This document shows, one piece after another, positions 52,105 to 64,000 of a stretch of DNA of 64,000 bases (the first letter of the stretch is position 1; every line of letters starts with the position of its first letter). The notes under the pieces were generated by a model. That model saw only the letters and a list, made by a program, of their open reading frames with translations, made no database searches and was not told the DNA's origin. The position numbers were made by a program, and so were the translations under genes. The DNA lies in assembly GCA_942159475.1 (NCBI GenBank), contig OW804094.1, positions 133,596,755 through 133,660,754 of the forward strand, read 5' to 3'. The stretch is from Sthenelais limicola (taxonomy: Eukaryota > Annelida > Polychaeta > Phyllodocida > Sigalionidae).

Positions 52105-52969
52105 CTGGAGAGAAAACTACTTCTTCATGGAGAATGGGTAAAATCCAGGTGTGCTTAGAGGTTCGTGTGTGTGAGAATCCTGTCAGTACTGAGTCACTAT
52201 GATGTCGATAGCCCTGCGTGCTGCGTTTGAGTAGACTCTGGTTTTAACCATCTAATAGTAAGCTGTTTCATGTGATGTGATATGTTGCTTTACCCACCTC
52301 CCCGACTGGTAGGTATAAAGTCCCAAGGATTGAACGACTGGTGACCGGGAGGTGGTGGTGGAAGAGGAGGAGGGGGGAGGGAGGGAATTGGTAGTTATGG
52401 TAATGGGGAGGGTGGAGCGTCATGTAGGCATCATGGGGTGGTGATATGCTCATGTGCAAGGGTTGAAACCAATCATGAGGCGTGGCTACGACTTTGGACA
52501 CGCCCACTGATGCTGGAGGAAAGATCGGTAGCATTCGGAATATATGCATATATATGTTTGGCAGTAGTTCCCTGCTTTGGCATCATGACTATGAGTTAAT
52601 TATCCAAGATTTTAACTGATGCTGGCCGAATAATCCCTGTTGTGGGAGTTACCTAATTTCTACTCTCTGGTGAACCAATGATCAGCGCATGGGAAGAGGT
52701 ATTGAAGTAGTTACGGTGGGTATGGTTGGGTCACACTGCGTCCGTAAACTAGTTCGCAATACTGCCGAAAATCAAATATGTGAGAATAGACAAAATAATT
52801 TTTCTTTGCTTGGCTTCACATGCTCATAGAATCTGTAAATTCTTTTCCTTTTATTTGATGTGAAATAACCACCAAGAGTAAACCCTGCCATTTCATAACA
52901 TCATAGCAAAGGGAAAGAAAACAAGATCCTCGCATCATCCTCGTGTCATCATCGCATGCTAGGGAAGCA

Positions 52970-53180
52970 CGTCGATGGTTCCTCAATTTCTGAACCTCTC
53001 CCATGTGAGTGTTTGTCATTGTCTACACCTTTTCGATCACATCCGTGGGGATCGCTTCATGCCTCTGTGGGAACTTTTCTTCACAAAGTCTGATGAAGGC
53101 TGTCCCGACTTCCTCAAATTGAACTGGGTCCTCCACATTTCACAGGAGATAGTCAACATTTGACTTGGTGGCATCTCCTT
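52970..53180 (-). pseudogene. Possible coding remnant
   Basis: One - strand frame reads NVEDPVQFEEVGTAFI, then LCEEKFPQRHEAIPTDVIEK, bounded by stops with no start or splice sites. The protein-like composition suggests a decayed exon, but chance is possible. Confidence 0.15.
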
Positions 53181-54629
53181 TATTCTACATGCTGATTGCG
53201 AATATCCCTCTATTGTTCCTCCTTGGAAATATTCGTTTTTCTTCCTCCTTTCCAAGGACATGATTCTACATCTTAAGAATAGAATTGAACATTATCTAAA
53301 GAATCCGGAACCATTGTATCAACCTTTAACTATGATTTTTTTTATCCGGACAACTGAGAATACCACGAAGCATACCAGTTAGGATATCTATATCAACAAG
53401 GATATGACATAATTTGTAAGGTTGGGGAGGAGGTCGCACAATTGTTTTATCCCGGAGCCAAATTTGATTCAAAATTAAAGTTTGATGGAATGTGAAATAA
53501 CATGTACATCACAATAGATCAAAAAAATATATATCAATGTACTAAAATGTTATCGTAAACAAACGTACTTTAGAGGCGAAACAGATCATCTCCTTATTAT
53601 AATAGAAAGACAAGAAAATAGAAATACCAGAAACAAAAATCATGGGAATAATAACTTTATAGTTGAAAGGTCAACCTGTAATAACTATAAAAACAGCCTT
53701 GCCTATAACAGAGCGGTGGAATGACCTTAATGGAGACATGAAGAAGATTGAAGACCTATTAGAATTTAGACAGCAAATGGTAGTTATAGACTTTAGAATT
53801 CCTATAAATATATTGGATACAACTACAATGTACTCTCTCACCTATGATTAATCACTATCACATTTCACCTTTTATCACCAATCACATTTTATTTTATCAT
53901 ATCCTTAATTATACTCACTTCACGCAACCAAAATTAACTGTACAGATTAAAACGTTTTTTAAAGCAACTAAATATCAAAATCAATTAAACATCAATCTTA
54001 TCAAATATGTCCAACATGGTAGGTTTATAATTCATCATACAATATGGACAGACTTTGAGATACTTATACTAGATACTTTGTCCTGGTAAGCTTGCCCGTA
54101 TTGCTTTTCATCTTTTTTAACCTTTTAAATAATACATTATAACACAAGTAAAAGAAATCTATTTTACGCCAAGGTACAATAGTTACCGTTCTTCCAAAGC
54201 TTTTCTCAATGCTTCGTTTTGGTTAGATATAATTTCTCCCATACATAAACCTAATGCTAGGCATAACGTTGCAATGAGTTCACCAGTCTCTCCCCTTGCT
54301 TCGATCAAATATGTTTATTCAGAAGTCAATGCATCTTTTCCAATGTTATTCTCAGTCAATACTACTATAGCTAATACGAAACAGTCACATGCAGGAAGCG
54401 TGCATTCCTGCATTCGCATATCATAGAAATAGATTACAGACGCAAGATATATTTTTATGATCAATTTGAATTATTAAATCGCCTGCGGCGAACACAGTGA
54501 CCTTCAAAGATAATTTATTTCCCCCATGCTCCTCAATCATCATGAGGACAATGTGGATCTAAAGTAAACCTAAACTGTGATGAATCAATGGAAGTGTTTA
54601 TAATGCATTTGCTCTACTATATTCGCCTA

Positions 54630-54692
54630 TCCTATATCCAAGTGGCTAAACCGTTAGACTTTCAAATGGGCATTTTGAGGTCGTGCCAGCCT
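54630..54692 (+). repeat. tRNA-like SINE head (degenerate)
   Basis: CAAGTGGCTAAACCGTTAGA resembles an A box region of a Leu/Ser-type tRNA, and GAGGTCGTGCCAGCC a decayed B box about 35 bp on. CAAGTGGCTAAGTGATTAAA at 63142 is similar. The cloverleaf is not intact, so this is not a tRNA gene. Confidence 0.35.
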
Positions 54693-54923
54693 GTTTACAA
54701 TTGTCTCATTTTCGAGTCATTTTTTTGTTTATTTCACTAATATCTTCATATATGGGGCTCGGTTTTCTGTTAAACTCACACATGTAGTTATTGATGCAAT
54801 TCCCGTTCGATTTGTCAAAGAATTAGAGAGGCTAAGATCGAATTAAGAGAGAAAAGTGAGTTAAATGGGGTTTTGGATACATAGGTTCTCTGTAATAGAG
54901 GCATGGGTGGCGGTCGTAAGGCC

Positions 54924-55135
54924 AAAAAATATAGGTGTGTTTCCGATTTACCTGGCAGAAAACTAGGTAGGGGGACTGGTAACTTTTTGAAAAAAAAAAC
55001 TTTTTTAGGACACCACCTCCTAGGAACTGAAAAAATGTCTATTTTATAACAATAGTTGTTTTAATCAAACAAGGGAAATGTGCTTTTTGACAGTTCCGGG
55101 TTAGGAAAACCCATTTTCCTGCTTTTGTTAGCTTT

Positions 55136-55174
<39 letters not shown>

Positions 55175-55248
55175 GGTATGGTCAAAAAATGTTTAGGCAG
55201 GGGAAGATTTTTCTAGGTAAGTGGGTCAATCGGAAACACCTATTTTTT
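54924..55248. mobile_element. MITE-C with internal A31 tract
   Basis: The left terminus AAAAAATATAGGTGTGTTTC continues CGATTTACCTGG. The right terminus read on the - strand is AAAAAATAGGTGTTTCCGAT then TGACCCACTTACCTAG: inverted repeats of about 30 bp with two 2-bp indels. Inside, a run of 31 A (55141-55171) follows GCTTTTTTGT. 325 bp, non-coding. Confidence 0.75.
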
Positions 55249-56021
55249 CTTTTGCCTATTAAAGCTTGTGTTTATTTTCGGCGAAAATGGTTTTCGCACG
55301 GGGCCATGATTCGTCTAGATCAATAATTATCATTCTTCATTTCCAACTAGTATAACTATTCACACAAGGTCATTAAACATGTAAACAAGATTTCAATCAC
55401 GTCGACCGAACTGACATGATATATATCCCAACAACAGACTAAAATATCATTATTTTGACGGTGTGTTTCATTTTTATGTAGGTACATCTATACAATATCT
55501 CTTATTTTTCTTATTCTCAAGGTCTATCGAGATTTTGGATACCTTTTATCTACCGAATTAGATATTGTCGTATTTCTGGCACTTAAAACCCCCTCGTAAA
55601 AACAATTCTTTCTTCTAATGTTCTATAGATAGTCAACCTTCGTTTGCAAGTAGGCCTACTGTCAGATTGAAGGCTCGTCGGGCGTGCACTGTTCTAAGAA
55701 ACACATTTTTTTAAATTTCAAGAGAATAAACAATACATTTCGTAGTAACAATTTAATGGTACAATGCTCTTGGCCCATTAACCGGTTGTTGGTCCGGACT
55801 CCCTACATGTCAGCATGCCCATTTTCTATGAACTCTTGTGTGTATTGTTTCTCTATCTATTGTTACATATAATTAACGACGTTTCGACCTGGTCTTCCTC
55901 AGGTGACTATAAATAATTATGGTTGTATTTTTCGAATACTTTTTCTATCATTTAAGATCAGCTCAGACTGAGAATAGGGTAATTGACATAAATTTAGCTG
56001 AATAAAAACTTCAAGCCAAAA

Positions 56022-56302
56022 TATAACAGGACTCAGAAATGATCCCCATATACGTGTACATATATAACAGGACTGAGGAATGATCCCTACGTACCTGTAC
56101 ATATGTGAAAGCAGGGAGAAACGATCCCTATATACTAGTACATATATGTAACAGGAGTGAGAAATGACCCTCATGTACTTGTACATATATAACAGGACTG
56201 AGGAATGATCCCTATGTACCTGTACATATGTAACAGAAGTGAGAAACGATCCCTATGTACTTGTACATGTATGTAACAGGAGTGATAAATGATTCCCATG
56301 TA
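56022..56302 (+). repeat. Minisatellite, ~42-bp period, about 6.5 copies
   Basis: Units start near 56023, 56063, 56105, 56148, 56188, 56231 and 56272. The consensus runs TATAACAGGA(C/G)TGAG, AAATGATCCCTATGTAC, TTGTACATATATG. Because 42 is a multiple of 3, the array stays open on the - strand and gives a periodic 89-codon ORF (55917-56186) that I regard as an artefact. Confidence 0.92.
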
Positions 56303-56812
56303 GTCAACATGCTGTTATCGGGCGGACCCACTACAATCCTAAATTGATGAATCCATTGTACATTTAGCTGGCAGTGCAACTTTAAATTTAATTAATAAGC
56401 TTTTCATTTATATCTAAAGTTCTTATCATGAGACCTATCACAATTTACATTGTTTCTCGGCTTGTACGCATTTATTGAATTCTACAAAATTAGGGAGAAA
56501 GATTATATTATACTATGTATATCTGAGTATATAAATTTGTTGTTGCGCTGATTCAAAATATCAGTTATGTTATGTTGAACTGCATTTTGAACCTCATTTT
56601 CATGTATATTTTCTAGCAAATTCACTTATGTTTACTATGGGCCTGCCCTATTGTGTGCCCGCGCTGTAGAAGTAATTGGCATATTAAAGGTGAGAATGGA
56701 CCATTGGAAGGAGGTAATTTGATTCTTACCTATACCTTATTTTTATTTGTAATCGGTTGACTGTAAAATGAAGGCTTGCAAGCCTAATTGAAACGGATGT
56801 TAATATATAAGG

Positions 56813-56880
56813 CTGGGGTAAGTGAAAAACCCTATTCAAAGAGACTTGGCAACCCAGGATAAATACAATTTATATGAAAA
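56813..56880 (+). repeat. Dispersed repeat tail, copy 1
   Basis: CTGGGGTAAGTGAAAAACCC, then ACTTGGCAACCCAGGATAAA and TACAATT. It matches 63234-63292 in order and spacing. Confidence 0.6.
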
Positions 56881-58148
56881 AAAATGCTTTCATCGCAGGT
56901 TCTTGTTGAGGTAAATTATATTTTTCGGAACTCCAGCGTGAGCCATCCGTCAACAGGTGGGACCACGTTCAAGAATATACAGGAGGACACAGATGAGTGA
57001 GGGCAGCTTGAATATGATCTACTTACAATACTAGTTATGTTGTTAGCGTAGCACCTTCGTGCACCAATCAATGAACATTACCCAGTTCAAGTATAGCAGG
57101 GTCTCGTATTCATTAACAGTTTCAATAGATAATCTCTATCTCACTTTCTATAGCAAGTGTGGGAGTTATAAACATATTATACGCATATCACCCTGCCCTA
57201 TTATATTATTTATGGAAGTAATGTAATAAGAAGAGGTCATAACGAATTAATTCTTATTTTGTTTGTGCAAAGATAATTCACTGAGTATATAATATAATTC
57301 TATTATTATTTGTGATTAAGTGTTTGTAGATTAATATAATATACTTGTAACATCGATTGAAACTTTTATGAGGCGCCGCATAAACATCACTGAGTGATAT
57401 TGCGTTCTTTCATTTGAATCGATTAAATATTTGTATTGGCCTTTAATGAAAAAAAGAAAAGGTATCACAAAATAAAATCCTAGATATATGATTATATTGA
57501 GAAACACGAGTTAACCCAGAGAAAACCTGATCTACTTTGAGACGAGTGTTAAATGATATAGTTCATTTATAGGGAAGTAAAAGAAGAAATATTGATGCCT
57601 GCATGAGAAGGGAAACATGGAAAAGCTCTATTATACGATTTCCTATTTGGCTTAATTATGAACTTTTCCAGTTCATAGAGCAACTTGGCTTCTGTAAGTG
57701 AATTGATTTTTCCATTAAAGGATATACCTTTCAAATTCCTTTCTTGGTGTAGACCACTCTATACGGTGGCATCTTTACATATGTTTTGTGAGTGTTTGTG
57801 CTGCTTGGTCTGGACCGACCTCATTGCCATTTTTACTGTTGTATTTTGTTCTGTTATTCATTTCCATTGCCGATGAAAGTATTAAAGTGTATTAGATCGA
57901 TCATATTAACTGTTAGCTAGATGTATGAGAAGCTGAAGTTTATTGTCTCTTTATTATTATTGTCTCTATTATTATTGTCTGTGCTTCTCTTAATTTCCAC
58001 TCTTCTCCCTTTAACCAAATACTCCTAGTTTAGATATTAGAAACTAAACCTAAAATTGATTTTGGCATACTAATGTAAATCAAAATTTCAAACAGTAGTA
58101 TTTAGTCAGGAACCCACTGTACACCTTTAATGTATAATAAGAAATGCT

Positions 58149-58172
58149 TTGAATTGAATTGAATTGAATTGA
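58149..58172 (+). repeat. (GAATT)n microsatellite
   Basis: Five tandem TTGAA/GAATT units. Confidence 0.9.
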
Positions 58173-58534
58173 TTTTATTGACATTCATGAGTATAATTAC
58201 AAGTTGTGCAAATCGATATCCAGCTACTCGGATCACATGACTGTCTTCACCGTTGCAGCGCCATATTTGAACTGCCAATCTATCCAACCAGACGTAAAAT
58301 TTGTCTGTGAGACGTAAATTGTTATGGTCGTTGGTCAATCCTGGGGATTTATTCATAGTCCTCCTTTCGGATCACGCTGTAAGACAATCGCTTCCAAGTC
58401 TGATCCTGGACTGAACACCGTCACGATGGATTACTCCCTTGCAAGCAGCCAAGTTATCTATACGATAAGAAAACGTCTGGGCTACAGAAAAAAACCTGAT
58501 TTTTAGAGCGATTTACGCATTGATCTGATATATT

Positions 58535-58709
58535 TACAGTAGAGCCCCGAGTAACCACCGTCTCGGTAATACGACCAACACGCAATTGCAACCAGTTTGC
58601 CTCAGTCTCAATGAGAAGATTTGAAAAGGGAAGATACTCGATAAAGCGACCATCCCTCTGTGAGCTCAGTCCAAAATTAATGTGGTCACCTAAGCGAGGC
58701 CTTACTGTA
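58535..58709. mobile_element. MITE-D, pogo/Tigger-like, 175 bp
   Basis: TACAGTAGAGCCCCGAGTAA at the left and, inverted, TACAGTAAGGCCTCGCTTAG at the right. A CAGTARRGCCTCG terminus with flanking TA is typical of non-autonomous pogo-like elements. Non-coding. Confidence 0.7.
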
Positions 58710-61700
58710 TACAACAAGAGTAATCAGTTGTGTGTGGGTTTACAGGGAGTGTCACCTTACACACATTACTGTTGTGAAGTGTCCAACTGAGTGCTTGTCC
58801 GCCAACATATTATATACTAACCCTTCATGTCTACGGTAAATCTACAATGCGCCGTGTGCGGAAGCCAAGTTTCGTGCAGTAAGGCAATTCAATACGTTTT
58901 GACTGCCGGTGGCGAAGGAGAACGTTACATAATCGTGAATCATTTGCCTCCAGGCGCGTTGTGCTTTGTTCAGACATCCATTTAAGTCAGTACTCTGTCA
59001 TGTCACGACAGTCTCAAAGACCCCAATCTCTCATACTACCGTGTATTCCAACACTCTATTAGCGTAGTTATTTCAAAGAAGGCATTATAATGTCAAATTG
59101 CCTGCGGCTATTCTCTCTTGTAATTTCACTTACAAATGGGCCTATAAAGTTATCAAACCCGCACTCTATAAAAGGTTTTAGGTCAAGATGCTGTGTTACG
59201 GTTCACCCAAACATTCCATAGTACCTTTCGACGTGGGGCAAGTGAGAATTCATTGAATTACTGTCAAAGGTATGAAGTTACATTTCGACTTTAATGTATG
59301 GTTCCACCCCTCCCGCTAAAGTGTTGTGTTACTTCGAATTTAAATATTTCTATTCAATTTTTTTTAGGAAATCCATTGCTTTTAGTGAGGTTATTTCAAT
59401 GAAGAAATTTTGACCAATTTGGAAATCCCTTCGTTTCTTTGAATATCAGCAATTAATTACTCTAGCGTATCTCATTGTAAATAATTCATTAATAATTATC
59501 ACTACAAAGCCTCCATGTTTATCGACATAAAAATATATAATTAATGTCTTATTGGATACGCTCCTAACACTTTCCTTTAAACACAATTATAAATTATGGT
59601 GCACGTGGATTTGTTTCATGTAATTTTACAATGCATAATCATTCAAGTTGAATATAAAGAACATTTATGAGTGTTGACATATATATGCATAGCGCTCTTT
59701 CTAACACCACTAGATGGCATAACTCGGGGCCATGACCTTGAAACAGGGCACTACCTCCATACCCTCCAACTAGCTATAGATGCCCGGTAGCGGTGACTTT
59801 CAGATAAGCATTGGTAATTACCACCGAAGAACCCTGAGTATAAACCCGAGCCTATGGCATTGATCGGTGCATAGCGTTTGCATTACTGTGCTTTCTGGTC
59901 AACACAGGAGCCAAAGTGATTCAAGGGGAAGGGCCTATGGTTCGGGGAAGTGGGGCGGTCCCTGTGAGTATGGGTGACAAATGACTTGGTAGTGGAGCAA
60001 GGTCGGTGGTGAACAGCTATTGCATGATGTCTAGACGTCGACCAGATTCGATGAATTATGGTCACAAAAATTCATCTCCGATACTTGGGACCACTATGGA
60101 TTATTTATGGATAGCAAAACCCTTCCAAACAAGTTACCCTAAAATTTAAGATTTTTTATTATTTGGTATATTCATACAGTGTATCTTCGGACAATTCTAG
60201 GCCGAAATTGTCCACGAATCAGATTTTTTTTATATTTAGAAATGACATTATATCTAAGATGCTGTTCTCAGTGAATCCTGAAATACAAAAAAAAGTGAAT
60301 GGTACATATCAATGCTCATCTGTACATTTCACGATTCATCTTCCAATATTATTATTACGGAATCTTCCACCATAAGAGAATATATTCAAAAAGACACCAC
60401 CACCATAGGGCACGGACGTCTGAACAGAATAATATAATTCTTCGTACCTATATTAATTCCATTAATTCATACAGTCCTGATACAATTCATTCATGCATGT
60501 TTTATATGTATTTCCTGTAGTTTATCCTTTTATCATTCAAACTTTGTTCTTAGTCATTTTTAATACGTTATTTAATATGCTATTAATTTTGGTCTTTTGC
60601 TCATTTATTTCAGACCTGGCAGTTGTAATTTAGACTAGAGATCAGATATGGCGTCAAATGGAATTGCTTTATACACATAGGTAATCCATACAGATGCGAT
60701 TGATATGTAGATGGCGTGAGATGGTGTTTGATGATTAAGTTGTAACTATCTAATGACTATTTATTTGACCAATTTTGTCATGTCAACTATCTATGTGGGA
60801 TAAGATGAGATAAGAGTTTTTTATTTGTCTTTAAAGAAGTACAAGTACAATGGTAATTGTGATTTATATGAGAGGAAGACAAATTGGTGGACGTACCATT
60901 ATGAGACTAACAAGAGTTCATTTCTTCTGGCTGTTACCATGAATTTAGAATACATAACTACAAGAGGGTGATAACGTTTACTGAAATTAAGACAAAACAT
61001 CTTTTAAATACTAAGATAGCGCTGCAAGTCTACAACACCTATACATTCGTTCAATTTTGGAGATAGGGCCTTTTATTGTTGACCTGGGGCCTAAATCCAC
61101 CTATGAGAGATTCCAAAAAAATCCACAATGAAGCATCTCATTTGAATTGCTACCTTAACGACACTTCGAAGAGAGATGAGGCTTTTGACAGATCAGGTAT
61201 TATCATAGGTTTAACCCAAATAGATAATTAAAGACAAAATAATAGGAGAAAGACTCCGGAGGTTGCATGGAAGAATATCCAGATAACAAGGATGAGGGTG
61301 AGAAGGCTGGGTCGCACATAGAACTCTTTGGATGATGATAAGAAATATAGCTGACGTTGTATCATTTAAATTGATCATTAAAAAATTATACCAAGATACA
61401 AAATCTTGAATAATAGGGTTGTGTATTAGATTGTATTGTAGGATAGAGAGATATTTTATCTCGTCCTAATAACATCCCAATGTGTATCCCAGGACACCCT
61501 AGCCAAAATTATTATGACAATATATGTCCCCTCATTCCCGAATCATTAAGCGTTAAACCTTCAGACGTTTATCACTACATACCATATCCCCACCACGGAT
61601 AATGTGCGCAAGGATGTTATATGTTCCACAAATAAAAATATACATTATGACATCCGAATGACAAGCTTAAAAAATCATTGTAAGATAAATAATTTAACCA

Positions 61701-61742
61701 AGACAAACATCTGGATATTCTAGAAGGGCGGCAGAGTCTCCA
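58710..61742. other. Intergenic, nothing recognised
   Basis: AT-rich. ORFs up to 73 codons without domain character. Confidence 0.45.
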
Positions 61743-62669
61743 GTTCGCCGTTCTTTTTTTTGTTTTTGCAAAGCTTCTTTATTCAATTTCCTGCCTTCTT
61801 GGCTTCATACATTCTAAGACATGTAATGATGATTTGGTAACCAATGTTAATAGCTTAGGTGATCATAATGCAAGGGGCGATTTTTGTAAGACAATTGGCG
61901 ATGTGAGAGGTGGTGTATCGTACCTGACATTTGTTCAAGATAAAATAAGAAGACCTAGGATTTAAACAGTTCTAATGTCTCATTAATGTCTCCCTTCAAC
62001 CTTCTCCAAATGGCTTTTTCTTCACTGCTGACGTTATTAACTTTTTGTGCGTGTATAACCACTGTTGTTCTCATTCTCAACTCACACATTAGGTATTGGG
62101 GGGTGAATGCCCCTTTCTCAAACAATTTGACTCTGTGGATAAACGCTTTGATTTGCAGGAATAACCAATTAATTATTTTTGTATTGAGGTTCACATGCTC
62201 TATCCCAAACATTATGTGGGTGTTATTCAACACAATTTTTCCTCTCTCAGTATTTACCAATTTCTTACCATTCCTACCTTCATTCAGGTAGCCAACATCC
62301 CTTATCCATTTGAGAATATATTCCCATAACCTATAGGTATTCTTACATAGAATAAAGAAATGGACCACATCGTCCTTCTTCTTACACAACGAACACTTAT
62401 CATTGGTGGCGACGCCAATGTTGGACAAATATTCTCCACATGTGATAGTTCTGTGAATTAGTCTATATTGAAACTGTTGTAATCTTGTCTCTGGGGTTGT
62501 TATACACGGTAGTTTAAATGTTTCTTTCCAATTAACCTTCTCGAATTGGGCATCACTGAGGCGTAGATCCGCCTGCCACTGATCCAGCTTCTTTTTTCTT
62601 ACTTTTCAGTTAAGAATTAGCTCGCTGTTTATTTGTTTGGCGTTGGCTTTTAAGATGTTCGCCGTTCTT
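61743..62669 (-). mobile_element. 5'-truncated LINE insertion with 13-bp target-site duplication
   Basis: GTTCGCCGTTCTT occurs at 61743-61755 and again at 62657-62669, flanking a ~900-bp insert. On the - strand the insert ends with the reverse-transcriptase C-terminal zinc knuckle ORF, a 3' UTR, an AATAAA signal (about 61775) and an A-rich tail (61756-61772) directly against the duplication. This is the standard product of target-primed reverse transcription, dead on arrival because the 5' part is missing. Confidence 0.88.
61955..62605 (-). pseudogene. LINE ORF2 C-terminal fragment (zf-RVT region)
   Basis: 217 codons including the stop, open from a TGA at 62608-62606. It contains the zf-RVT motif CSLCKKKDDVVHFFILCKN (C-x2-C ... 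H-x4-C) preceded by FQYRLIHRTITCGEYL and followed by NTYRLWEYI. This is the C-terminal segment of a non-LTR retrotransposon polyprotein. The reverse transcriptase and endonuclease domains are absent. Confidence 0.87.
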
Positions 62670-63141
62670 AACCGCAGCCGACCTTATCTCGCGATTTGAT
62701 ACTTGATATGGCATCTTATTTAGCAAATATGCAGATGGAACTAACCGCAGTTATGTATTTCCGATCGTTTACAATATTTATATAAATGTATATCATGGCG
62801 GGTTATGAAATAGTGGGGTAAAGATTGGACGTGGTTCTTATGGGCGGGGGATGGCGGGGCATTGGGGGGGGGGGATATAGGCATGGGGGTATCACTAGCG
62901 GGATTCGGTCCGCACACCATGTCATGTTAGAAGTATATTAAAACTCTTTAATCGATTAATAATGCTTCTCCGATAATAATGTGTCTGTAATCAATGAGAC
63001 AACTTGTCTCATGCATCACATCAATTTGTGTTTCTGCACAATAAAATATTTTCAATAAATCAATATATTATCATCAAATACTTGTACTCAACAAACCCAT
63101 GGGCTAGGATAAATAACTAACTCTCTATAAACCTCTTTATA

Positions 63142-63300
63142 CAAGTGGCTAAGTGATTAAATCCAAATAATGCTCGACAGCCTGTAAATTGTATGCTCTA
63201 CTTGAATCAATGTAACATGTACATATTTTGAAACTGGGGCAAGTAAAACACCCTTATAAGGGACCTGGGATACCCAGTATAAATAAAATTGTTAAAAATA
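63142..63300 (+). repeat. SINE-like element, tRNA-like head plus shared tail
   Basis: Head CAAGTGGCTAAGTGATTAAA resembles the A-box region at 54640. The tail at 63234-63292 (CTGGGGCAAGTAAAACACCC, GACCTGGGATACCCAGTATA, AATAAAATT) matches 56813-56880. Confidence 0.4.
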
Positions 63301-64000
63301 TACTTCATGCTACATTCACTCTTTTGATAAATGAAACAACAGAATTTACATTCGTTAGACGTGTTCAGTTCGCCCACCCTGAAATACTTAATCCCTCATG
63401 ATGCGGAGTATTCCGGTTTTTCCTATTGTTTTTTATTCATGCAGAAGCCAATGCTACGTATATCTATCATCATTTGATGTGTACATCCCATCACAGCTTC
63501 GCGTAGCATTGCATGTGATGAATTGCGTCATTATGCTAACTTGACACTTGGTGTTTGGCTATCTTATTGTATGCATCCAATGTGCTGAAGCTGCATCGAA
63601 ATATCTCAAGAAGGATTTATTATTTCCAATGATTGGTGCAGGGAGCAGTGAATGGTTTGGAACAGATGGCAAGCTGTGTTATATGACATGGATCAAACAG
63701 ACAAGGTGATAAGGCAGGTCGTAATCGAATAACACTTACTCCCTGGGTCGCCCATGCCCGGGACCCCCTTGGGATGCACATGTATAACACAATGACATGA
63801 CTTATCCCAACAGAGAACACCTTGTTATCTTATTCAAGACTTGTGTAACATCTCATGGAATATTATATATATATAGAATCATATTATAGCGTTAAACTTA
63901 TCATTAATGCTCATACCGAAGGCTCGTGCAATTATATCTATGCCATGACCCGTCATACCTACAAAGTTCGATACTTTTTATCGTTTGTAAATGATTTTCT
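63301..64000. other. Right edge, nothing recognised
   Basis: AT-rich, no ORF over 66 codons and no clear repeat. Confidence 0.5.

Noticed and set aside
53844..54089. 81-codon ORF on + strand
   Set aside because: Asn/Ile/His-rich translation of AT-rich DNA without splice sites or motifs.

Overview
This is invertebrate nuclear DNA, most likely from a lophotrochozoan and probably a mollusc. It is AT-rich, has small conserved exons with GT-AG introns, dispersed short inverted-repeat elements, and a satellite built around AAGGTCA and CCAATATGGCC words that I associate with molluscan genomes (from memory, not searched). There are no operons, CRISPR arrays or prokaryotic signals.

Two protein-coding genes can be supported firmly. 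(1) On the + strand at 3072-4124 is an intronless, complete zinc-dependent medium-chain dehydrogenase of the sorbitol / threonine / altritol dehydrogenase type, 350 residues. (2) On the - strand, about 27.5 kb of coding span from 34154 down to 6635 holds a complete vesicular monoamine transporter (VMAT, SLC18 family), rebuilt here exon by exon: 16 coding positions, all phases compatible, 562 residues. A probable non-coding first exon lies near 38090. The exon for the end of TM9 and the start of TM10 is present twice (10370-10433 and 9749-9812). The two copies have the same length (64 bp), the same phase and intact splice sites, which is the signature of mutually exclusive exons next to the substrate-site Asp. 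This is the strongest novel signal in the window.

Layout: 1-676 tandem satellite, then 683-847 a nearly perfect copy of 175 bp of the dehydrogenase CDS dropped into it, and 1267-1395 an inverted satellite unit; 3072-4124 dehydrogenase; 6635-38090 VMAT (opposite strand, tail-to-tail with the dehydrogenase), whose long introns 1-3 carry copies of a ~360 bp TIR element (MITE-A) and a GC-rich promoter-like island with a possible exon (26623-27050). From 38.3 kb to 64 kb no recognisable complete gene is seen. That part holds three isolated exon-like ORFs (43192, 50925, 51859), more MITEs (42367, 48744, 54924, 58535), a 42-bp minisatellite (56022-56302), tRNA-like SINE debris, and a 5'-truncated LINE with a 13-bp target-site duplication (61743-62669).

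The two real genes have no evident functional link. VMAT loads dopamine, serotonin, octopamine or histamine into synaptic vesicles; the dehydrogenase is a cytosolic polyol or alcohol oxidoreductase.
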